Below are positions 55,516 to 62,224 of a DNA stretch of 64,000 nucleotides, piece by piece. Made by a program: the position numbers and the translations under genes. Each line of letters opens with the position of its first letter. The first letter of the stretch is position 1. Location of the stretch: the NCBI RefSeq assembly GCF_022436485.1, contig NZ_JAKUDO010000001.1, positions 682,001 to 746,000 of the forward strand, given 5' to 3'. The notes beneath the pieces were generated by a model. It ran no database searches. It was given only the letters and a program-made list of their open reading frames with translations, and was not told the origin of the DNA. This stretch comes from Agrococcus sp. ARC_14. Lineage in GTDB: Bacteria > Actinomycetota > Actinomycetes > Actinomycetales > Microbacteriaceae.

Positions 55516-56472
55516 TCAGCGCAGCGAGCGGAGCGCGGGCGAGGCGGGACGCAGCCGCGGTACCGCGTGCGCGAGCAGCAGCCGCTCCAGGCGAGCCGGC
55601 TGCATGACATCGGCCCAGACCCAGCGCAGCATGTCTGCAGCGAAGCGCAGGTCGTCCTCGCGCGCCTTCTCCACGGCGAGCGCCTGCGCGCCCTTCCGGC
55701 CTTCGCGGTCCGCGAGCTCGCCGTACTTCACCATGCCGTCGAACTCGCCGAGCAGCGGGCGGCGCTCGGCGAACTCCCAGCGCATGTCCGGCCGATATCG
55801 CTTGCCGCTGCGGCCGGTCACCCACGGCTGCAGCTGCGGCGGCGCGAATCCGAGCTGATGGATGCGCACTCGGCTGTAGGACTCGCCGACCGACTCGGCG
55901 GCCGCGTCGGCGAACCCGATCGCCCACGTCGCGGCTGCCCGGCCACGCCGTCCCTGGCGATCGAGCGCCTCGAGCAGCGCCTCCCGCTGCACCGCGCCGG
56001 ACCGCAGCGCGTTGTCGATCGCGGCGACCGCCACCAGCGGATCGCGACGACGAGCGACGTCGGCGAGCGCATAGGGGAGGGAGCACACCAACAGGCCGCC
56101 GACGTGGGTGACGTCCCCGGGATCCAGCTCGCCCCGGGAATGGCTGACGCCCGCCTTCTTGCCGGCAGTTCGAGTGTCGCCCGCGGTGAACACCAGAGCC
56201 GGGTCCTCACCGAACGGCACTCCATGGAGCGCGAGCGCTGACTCGAGCGCGAAGGTCGGGTGATCGCGCGCTGCGGCCACCGCGGCGATGCGGGCGCAGT
56301 ACCTCGATTCCGGCGTCGCCGATTCGAGCCCGCGGGAGTCGACGTAGAAGCCGCGACGGATCCGAGCGAGCCCGTCGTCCCGCTCGGGCACCGACCAGGG
56401 ATCGGCTGCCAGGATCTCGCTCGTGCGGATCGGACGCAGCCGATCGCCCTGCCCGCCATCGAGATGTTCCAT
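55516..56472 (-). CDS. Hypothetical protein with C-terminal endonuclease-like (AbiEi-related) features
   Basis: A 318-residue protein of a kind common in Microbacteriaceae, without an assigned function. The N-terminal half (RIRRGFYVDS, FALESALALHGVPFG, VGGLLVCSLPYALADVARRR) resembles the region of AbiEi-type antitoxins that follows their winged helix. The C-terminal third (YRPDMRWEF, LLGEFDGMVKYGEL, EKAREDDLR) has the D-(x)n-E-x-D spacing of very-short-patch-repair-like nuclease folds. The start at 56472 has no strong ribosome binding site. The gene lies alone inside a pair of 61-bp inverted repeats. A nuclease or toxin-antitoxin role is only suggested. Confidence 0.62.
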   Translation of the reverse strand: MEHLDGGQGDRLRPIRTSEILAADPWSVPERDDGLARIRRGFYVDSRGLESATPESRYCARIAAVAAARDHPTFALESALALHGVPFGEDPALVFTAGDTRTAGKKAGVSHSRGELDPGDVTHVGGLLVCSLPYALADVARRRDPLVAVAAIDNALRSGAVQREALLEALDRQGRRGRAAATWAIGFADAAAESVGESYSRVRIHQLGFAPPQLQPWVTGRSGKRYRPDMRWEFAERRPLLGEFDGMVKYGELADREGRKGAQALAVEKAREDDLRFAADMLRWVWADVMQPARLERLLLAHAVPRLRPASPALRSLR

Positions 56473-56540
56473 GACCGCACGGTCGCACGGTCTCCCGCGA
56501 TCGCGCGTCGCGCATCCGCCCGCCTGTGGACGACTGTCAG

Positions 56541-56601
56541 GGGACCCGCTCGCGAGCCGGGGACCTGCTGCAACGGGTCCCTGGACGGCAAGCGGGTCCC
56601 C
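56541..56601. repeat. 61-bp inverted repeat, right copy
   Basis: Inverted partner of 55332-55392. The core GGGGACCTGCTGCAACGGGT is the same in both (19 or more bases). Together they enclose about 1.15 kb with one gene. Confidence 0.75.
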
Positions 56602-56697
56602 GGGCCGAAGGCGCCCCAGCGAGAGCAGGGATGCCGGGCTGCGAGGAGAGGCGAAGGGCCGCGAGACAGCGTCGCCGGCGCGTCGCGACGCGAGGCC

Positions 56698-56728
56698 TTG
56701 ACATTGACGTTGCGTCAACCTCTAGCGT
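56698..56728 (+). promoter_or_regulatory. MerR-type promoter of the TipAS regulator
   Basis: -35 TTGACA (56698-56703) and -10 TAGCGT (56723-56728) are 19 bases apart. The spacer holds the perfect dyad TTGACG-TTG-CGTCAA (56704-56718). A 19-base spacer with a central dyad is the hallmark of MerR-activated promoters. The -10 box ends seven bases before the ATG at 56736. Confidence 0.75.
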
Positions 56729-56735
56729 CGTGGAC

Positions 56736-57479
56736 ATGGAGTGGTCGATCCAGCGCATCGCGAAGCTCGCCGGTGTCTCGAGCCGCACGCTGCGGCACTA
56801 CGACGCCGTCGGGATCCTCGAACCTGCCCGTACCGATGCGGGAGGGATGCGCTGGTACGACGAGGCGTCGCTCGCCCGACTGCAGCGCATCCTGCTGCTG
56901 CGCGGGCTGGGCGTGGGGATCCCCGCGATCGCCGACAGCCTCGAGCGCGCATCCGATGAGGAGGCGCTCGCGGCGCACCTCGTCGACCTCGAGCGAGAGG
57001 CGACACGCATCCAGCGGCAGATCCGCGCCGTCGAGCAGACGTTGCGGGCACGAGAGAAGGGAACCGCCATGACGGCAGAGGAAGCGCTCGACGGGTTCGA
57101 TCAGAGCCAGTACGAGCAGGAGGTCACCGAGCGCTGGGGCGCCGACGCGTGGAAGCGAGGCCAGGACTGGTGGAAGCGCATGTCCGATCAGGACAAGCGT
57201 GCCCACATGCAGGAGCACCTCGACATCGCCGCCGGCTACGAAGCTGCGAAGAAGGCCGAGGAGCCCGCCGACTCGGATGTGGTGCAGGCGCTCGTCGAGC
57301 GTCACTACCGCTGGCTCGGCGCTGGCTGGCAACAGGCCGAGCCCGACCTGGAGTACTTCGTCAACCTCGGCGACATGTACGTCGAGGACGACCGGTTCAG
57401 CGCCAACTACGGCGGCCGGGAGGGCGCGGAGTACGTGCGCGACGCCATGCGGGCGTTCGCGGAGCGGCGCCGGCGCTAG
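56736..57479 (+). CDS. MerR family regulator with TipAS antibiotic-recognition domain
   Basis: A 247-residue TipAL-like activator. The N-terminal MerR domain (residues 1-70) has IQRIAKLAGVSSRTLRHYDA and GGMRWYDEASLARLQRILLL, then a coiled coil to about residue 105. The C-terminal TipAS domain (about 115-245) includes YEQEVTERWGADAWKRGQDW and FSANYGGREGAEYVRDAM, with YGG as in drug-binding TipAS proteins. Relatives bind thiopeptides or other bulky drugs and activate transcription. It probably regulates itself through the 19-base-spacer promoter. The RND exporter downstream is a tempting target but is separated by a hairpin. Confidence 0.93.
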   Translation: MEWSIQRIAKLAGVSSRTLRHYDAVGILEPARTDAGGMRWYDEASLARLQRILLLRGLGVGIPAIADSLERASDEEALAAHLVDLEREATRIQRQIRAVEQTLRAREKGTAMTAEEALDGFDQSQYEQEVTERWGADAWKRGQDWWKRMSDQDKRAHMQEHLDIAAGYEAAKKAEEPADSDVVQALVERHYRWLGAGWQQAEPDLEYFVNLGDMYVEDDRFSANYGGREGAEYVRDAMRAFAERRRR

Positions 57480-57494
57480 GCGACTCATAGAGAA

Positions 57495-57534
57495 ATGAGG
57501 GGCGGATGCGAGGTCACCTCCATCCGCCCCTCAT
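57495..57534 (+). terminator. Long hairpin between the TipAS gene and the RND exporter
   Basis: A perfect 14-bp stem (ATGAGGGGCGGATG and complement) continues after one unpaired base into GAGGT/ACCTC. It begins 16 bases past the TipAS stop. No T-run follows, so it may be a terminator or a structured leader of the RND gene. Confidence 0.65.
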
Positions 57535-57557
57535 CCGCTTGGTGGGAGGATCGGCAG

Positions 57558-60500
57558 GTGCATCTGCTCTCGCTCGCCAGCATGAAGAACAAGGCGCTCG
57601 TCGCCCTCGTCACGATCTGCATCGCCATCTTCGGCGGCGTCGCGCTGTCGAGCCTGAAGACCGAGCTCACGCCAGAGCTCGAGCTGCCTGCGGTCGTCGT
57701 CACCACGACGATGCAGGGCGCGAGCCCGGAGATCATCGACGAGGACGTCACGGCGCCCATCGAGCAGGCGGTGCAGTCGGTGCCGGGGCTCGAGGGCACG
57801 ACCGGCACCTCGTCGACCGGCTCGAGCGTCGTCGTCGCGCAGTTCGAGTACGGCATCAACATCCCGACCACCGAGCAGCGCGTGCAGCAGGCCGTGAACC
57901 GCATCGCTGGGCAGCTGCCGGAGGGCGCCGAGTCGACGGTGCTGACGGGCTCGATCGCCGACTTCCCGGTGCTGCAGATCGCCATCAGCGGCGGCGACGA
58001 CGTCGCCGCGCTCGTCGACCGCATCGAGACGGTCGCGGTGCCACAGCTCGAGCGCACGGAGGGTGTGCGAGCGGTGCAGCTGCAGGGAGCCCCCGGCCAG
58101 CGCATCACCATCAGCCCGGACGACACCGCGCTCGCCGCCGCGGGCATGTCGCGGCAGGACATCTCGACCGCCATCGACGAGCACGGCCAGCTGTTGCCCG
58201 GCGGCACGGTCGACGACGACGGGCAGACGCTCAGCGTGCAGATCGGCGAGCGGCTCGGCTCCGTCGCCGACGTGCAGGCGCTGCCGCTGAACGGCGAGAC
58301 CACGATCGGCGACATGGCCGATGTCGCGCTCACCGAAGATCCCGTCTCCTCGATCGCGCTCGTCGACGGCGAGCCCGCGATCATCCTGTCGATCACGAAG
58401 ACGCAGGCGGCCAACACGGTCGACGTCTCCCACGCCGTGCAGGAGCTGCTGCCGGCGATCCAGGAGGAGCTCGGCGAGGGCACCTCGATCACCACGATCC
58501 TCGACCAGGCGCCCTACATCGAGCACTCGATCGAGGCGCTCGCGGTCGAGGGCGTGCTCGGCCTCGTCTTCGCCGTCATCGTCATCCTCATCTTCCTGTG
58601 GTCGCTGCGCTCGACCATCGTCACGGCCATCTCCATCCCGATGTCGGTGCTCATGACGTTCATCGGCATGTGGGGCGCCGGCTTCTCGCTCAACGTGCTC
58701 ACGCTCGGCGCGCTGACGATCTCGATCGGCCGTGTCGTCGACGACTCGATCGTGGTGATCGAGAACATCAAGCGGCACATGGCGTTCCAGGCCTCGAAGA
58801 CGAAGGCGATCCTGGATGGGGTGCGTGAGGTCGCGGGCGCGATCACGGCGTCGACGGTCACCACGGTCATCGTCTTCCTGCCGCTCGCCTTCGTGAGCGA
58901 CATCACAGGCGAGCTGTTCCGGCCGTTCGCGCTCACCGTGACGATCGCGCTGCTCGCCTCGCTCGTGATCGCGCTGACGATCGTGCCGGTGCTTGCCTAC
59001 TGGCTGCTCAAGCGCCCGAAGGAGATCCTCGAGGCCGAGGCCAGGGCGATCGAGCTGGCCGAGTCGGAGGCCGCGGCGGCGACCGCGCAGCCCACCCGTC
59101 GCGGCCTCTTCGGCCGCCGCCGCGCATCCGCCGCCCCCGTCGTGCCGGCAGTGCGCGCATCGCAGGCTGCCGACTCCGACGAGGAGCCCGAGGACCTCGA
59201 GGAGCGGCCCGACCGCCTGCGGCGCGCCTATCGCCCCGTGCTCATGGCGACGCTGCGCAAGCCGTGGTTCGTGCTCGTCGGCGCCGTCGCGATCCTCGGC
59301 GCGAGCGTCGCGGCCGTGCCGCTCATGGCCATCAACTTCCTCGGCGACGACGGCCAGACGACCGTGCAGCTCTCGCAGGAGCTCGAGCCGGGCGCCTCGC
59401 TCGACACGCAGCTCGCCGCGGCGGAGGATCTCTCGGCGCAGCTGCAGGGGGTCGAGGGCGTCGACACGGTCTCGGCGACCGTTGCCGGCGGCGGGCAGTT
59501 CGCAGCCTTCACCGGCGGGGGTGGCGGCGGCTCGATCTCCTACGGCGTGATCGCCGAGGATGGCACCGACATGGAGGCGCTGCGCGAGCGGATCATCGAG
59601 CTCGGCGACGACGCCGTCGGCGAGGTCTCGGTCGGCCAATCGGCTGGCCTGGGCGGCAGCGACATCACGGTCGAGGTGCAGGGGCCGACGCCCGAGGCCG
59701 TCGAGGAGGCCACCGCGGCCGTGTCGGAGGCCGTCTCGGGCATCGACGGCGTCGCGCAGGTGACCGACTCGCTCGAGGGCGCCCAGCCGCTCGTGCAGGT
59801 GGCGGTCGACCGCGAGGTCGCGGCGGGCCTCGGCCTCAGCGAGGCAGCGGTCTCGGGCCTCGTCGCCCAGGCGATGCAGCCGACGCCGGTGGGCGACATC
59901 CAGCTGGACGGCTCGCTCGTGCGCATCTATCTCGACCCGATCGCGCCCGCCGCGACGCTCGCCGAGCTGCGCCAGCTCGAGCTGCCGACCCCCACCGGCC
60001 CGCTGCCGCTCTCGGACGTCGCAGAGGTCAGCGAGATCACCGGCCCCGTCTCGATCTCGACGAGCGATGGCAACCGCACCGCGACCGTCACCGTCACGCC
60101 GGACGCGGCGGATGTCGGCGGCGTCTCCACCAGTCTGCAGACAGCGCTCGACGAGCTCGACCTCGCTGACGGAGCGACCGCCGAGATCGGCGGCGTCGCC
60201 ACCCAGATCACGGATGCGTTCACCCAGCTCGGGATCGCTGCGCTGGTCGCGATCCTGCTCGTCTACGTCGTCATGGTCGCGACCTTCAAGAGCCTGCTGC
60301 AGCCGTTTCTGCTGCTGGTCTCGGTGCCTTTCGCGGCCACGGGCGCGATCGCGATGCAGCTCATCACCGGGGTGCCGCTGGGGGTGGCGTCGATGGTCGG
60401 CGTGCTGATGCTGGTCGGCATCGTGGTGACCAACGCGATCGTGCTCATCGACCTCGTGAACCAATACCGCGACCGCGGCCGCAGCGTGCGCGATGCGCTG

Positions 60501-60788
60501 GTCGAGGGTGCGGAGCGCCGACTGCGGCCGATCCTGATGACGGCCGCGGCGACGATCTTCGCGCTCGTGCCGATGGCGGCCGGTCTCACGGGGCAGGGCG
60601 GCTTCATCTCGCAGCCGCTCGCGATCGTCGTGATCGGCGGCCTCATCTCGTCGACCCTGCTGACGCTCATCGTGCTGCCGGTGCTCTACCTGCTCGTGGA
60701 GGGCGCGATCGAGCGCCGTCGCGTGCGGCGCGGCACGGGTACCCGGGCTGAGCGGCGCGGCGAGCTCGCGATGGCCAGCGAGCGCTGA
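57558..60788 (+). CDS. RND superfamily efflux permease (single component, HAE1/AcrB-like)
   Basis: A 1076-residue RND transporter with the two-fold layout: one membrane segment, a large external loop, six segments, then the same again. LELPAVVVTTTMQGASPEII is typical of the N-terminal porter region. TISIGRVVDDSIVVIENIKR in TM4 has the paired Asp of the proton relay, and ASMVGVLMLVGIVVTNAIVL is its counterpart in the second half. A charged linker lies in the middle (EDLEERPDRLRRAYR). No membrane-fusion or outer-membrane partner is encoded nearby, as expected for a monoderm. The GTG start at 57558 follows GGGAGGA. Substrate unknown; drugs or lipids are possible. Confidence 0.92.
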   Translation: MHLLSLASMKNKALVALVTICIAIFGGVALSSLKTELTPELELPAVVVTTTMQGASPEIIDEDVTAPIEQAVQSVPGLEGTTGTSSTGSSVVVAQFEYGINIPTTEQRVQQAVNRIAGQLPEGAESTVLTGSIADFPVLQIAISGGDDVAALVDRIETVAVPQLERTEGVRAVQLQGAPGQRITISPDDTALAAAGMSRQDISTAIDEHGQLLPGGTVDDDGQTLSVQIGERLGSVADVQALPLNGETTIGDMADVALTEDPVSSIALVDGEPAIILSITKTQAANTVDVSHAVQELLPAIQEELGEGTSITTILDQAPYIEHSIEALAVEGVLGLVFAVIVILIFLWSLRSTIVTAISIPMSVLMTFIGMWGAGFSLNVLTLGALTISIGRVVDDSIVVIENIKRHMAFQASKTKAILDGVREVAGAITASTVTTVIVFLPLAFVSDITGELFRPFALTVTIALLASLVIALTIVPVLAYWLLKRPKEILEAEARAIELAESEAAAATAQPTRRGLFGRRRASAAPVVPAVRASQAADSDEEPEDLEERPDRLRRAYRPVLMATLRKPWFVLVGAVAILGASVAAVPLMAINFLGDDGQTTVQLSQELEPGASLDTQLAAAEDLSAQLQGVEGVDTVSATVAGGGQFAAFTGGGGGGSISYGVIAEDGTDMEALRERIIELGDDAVGEVSVGQSAGLGGSDITVEVQGPTPEAVEEATAAVSEAVSGIDGVAQVTDSLEGAQPLVQVAVDREVAAGLGLSEAAVSGLVAQAMQPTPVGDIQLDGSLVRIYLDPIAPAATLAELRQLELPTPTGPLPLSDVAEVSEITGPVSISTSDGNRTATVTVTPDAADVGGVSTSLQTALDELDLADGATAEIGGVATQITDAFTQLGIAALVAILLVYVVMVATFKSLLQPFLLLVSVPFAATGAIAMQLITGVPLGVASMVGVLMLVGIVVTNAIVLIDLVNQYRDRGRSVRDALVEGAERRLRPILMTAAATIFALVPMAAGLTGQGGFISQPLAIVVIGGLISSTLLTLIVLPVLYLLVEGAIERRRVRRGTGTRAERRGELAMASER

Positions 60789-60840
60789 CCGGGCTCTCAG
60801 CGGATGCGTGGGTGGCGTTGGTTGAATAGGTCGCGTTCGA

Positions 60841-60863
60841 GGGCGCCCCGTGCAGGGGCGCCC
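60841..60863 (+). terminator. Hairpin after the RND gene
   Basis: GGGCGCCCC and GGGGCGCCC form a perfect 9-bp stem with a five-base loop, 52 bases after the RND stop and 35 before the next gene. No T-run follows. Confidence 0.55.
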
Positions 60864-60898
60864 GAGTCGGCCCACGGGCCGTGCGGAGGAGGCTGCCG

Positions 60899-62023
60899 GT
60901 GTCGAGCTTCTTGATCGTCCATTGCGCCCTGCATGACGGCCGGCTGGACGCCTACCGCCAGCCGCCGACCCTCGACATCGCTGGGTCGCGCGCGCCGCTC
61001 GACTGGGGCGACATCACGCTGCAGGTGCCCGCCGGCGATCTGCCCGTGACGGTCTCGGTCACGCGCACGAACGGCCAGGTCGAAGGAGCCACGATCCTGC
61101 TGCGCACCCCGGCGGGCACCGGCACCCGGCTCACCTTCGTGCCGCCGCTGCAGCCGGGTGGCGGCTCGATGCTGCGCATCGACGGCCAGTGGCCCGCCGA
61201 CTCGTCGATGCACTACTACGCGGCCCGAGATGCGCGAGTGCTGCAGCAGCCGACGGAGCCCGCCGCACCCACGACGACGATGCGCGAGCCGGGCCAGCCC
61301 GGCCAGCCGCGCCAGCAGCGGCGCGCAGACGCGCAGGCCGGTGTGCGCGTCGTCAGTCCCGCAGCCGAGACGCCTGTCGCGCCCACGCCGCCCGTCGGTC
61401 CGACGCCGGGCTCCACCGGCTCCGTGCCGCCGCAGCCATCGCCGTTCGGGCGCGAGCAGGGCGCGCGCGTCGACCCCGTGCAGCCCTCGGCCGAGCTGCC
61501 CGTGCACCGCGCGCCGCTCGCCCAGCCCCCGCACCTCGGGCCGCGGCCAGGACCGTCGGCTCCGCAGCGGCCCGGCCGAGGAGAGCCCGGCCCGCTCGGG
61601 GGCCACCCGACGCATCCCTCGCAGCACCAGCCGCAGCATCCCTCGCAGCCGCCGTCGTTCGGGCAGCGTCCGCAGCGCACCGAGCGCGACGTCTACGGCC
61701 GCGAGCATGCGGCCGACGACCGGCAGCCGCCGCCCATCCCGACGCCGGCCGAGTTCCACCGGCTCGAGCAGGAGGCCGCAGAGGCTCAGCGACGCGTCTA
61801 CGACGCATGGCAGGCGCAGCAGCGAGCGCAGCACGCACAGGCGGGCCCGACGCCCCACGACGGTGTGCCGCAGCCGATCGGCCTCGCCGCCGGCATCGGT
61901 CAGGCGCAGCCCAGCTGGTACCCGGATCCCTTCCGGCGGGCGGAGTCCCGCTGGTTCGACGGGCGCCAGTGGACCGCATCCGTGATGCGCGGCGGCGTCC
62001 GCGGCACCGACCAGCCGGGCTGA
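60899..62023 (+). CDS. DUF2510 protein with long Pro/Gln-rich linker
   Basis: A 374-residue protein, not otherwise recognised. The first 110 residues look like a folded beta-rich domain (MSSFLIVHCALHDGRLDAYR, TLQVPAGDLPVTVSVTRTNG). Residues about 115-330 are Pro/Gln/Gly-rich and probably disordered. The C-terminus is a DUF2510 motif (QPSWYPDPFRRAESRWFDGR, QWTASV). No signal peptide or membrane segment is seen. The GTG start at 60899 follows GGAGGAGG. Function unknown; DUF2510 is often found at the cell envelope interface. Confidence 0.75.
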   Translation: MSSFLIVHCALHDGRLDAYRQPPTLDIAGSRAPLDWGDITLQVPAGDLPVTVSVTRTNGQVEGATILLRTPAGTGTRLTFVPPLQPGGGSMLRIDGQWPADSSMHYYAARDARVLQQPTEPAAPTTTMREPGQPGQPRQQRRADAQAGVRVVSPAAETPVAPTPPVGPTPGSTGSVPPQPSPFGREQGARVDPVQPSAELPVHRAPLAQPPHLGPRPGPSAPQRPGRGEPGPLGGHPTHPSQHQPQHPSQPPSFGQRPQRTERDVYGREHAADDRQPPPIPTPAEFHRLEQEAAEAQRRVYDAWQAQQRAQHAQAGPTPHDGVPQPIGLAAGIGQAQPSWYPDPFRRAESRWFDGRQWTASVMRGGVRGTDQPG

Positions 62024-62063
62024 GCTGCGGCAGCTGCCCCTATCGCAGACGAGTCCGGTGCCC

Positions 62064-62224
62064 TAAGGTTGTCAGGTCGGCTCGGGACAGACGCATGTGC
62101 GTCGCAATGGAGTGTCGCCGCGGCCGGAGTTCCCGCGAGCACTCTCGCGGTTGACCAGAATCCCCGCGATGAATGCGGCTTTACCAGCGCGAGCACTCTT
62201 CTCGTGCGCACAGAGATGCGAGCA
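62064..62224 (+). promoter_or_regulatory. Candidate promoter and long leader of the DEAD-box helicase gene
   Basis: TAAGGT (62064-62069) is a plausible -10 box, which would give an untranslated leader of about 150 bases. No other gene is visible here. Long leaders are usual for cold-regulated DEAD-box helicase genes. Confidence 0.35.

Noticed and set aside
57531-60875. A 1114-codon open frame antisense to the RND exporter
   Set aside because: His/Arg/Asp-rich shadow translation with no domain; the sense frame is a clear RND protein.
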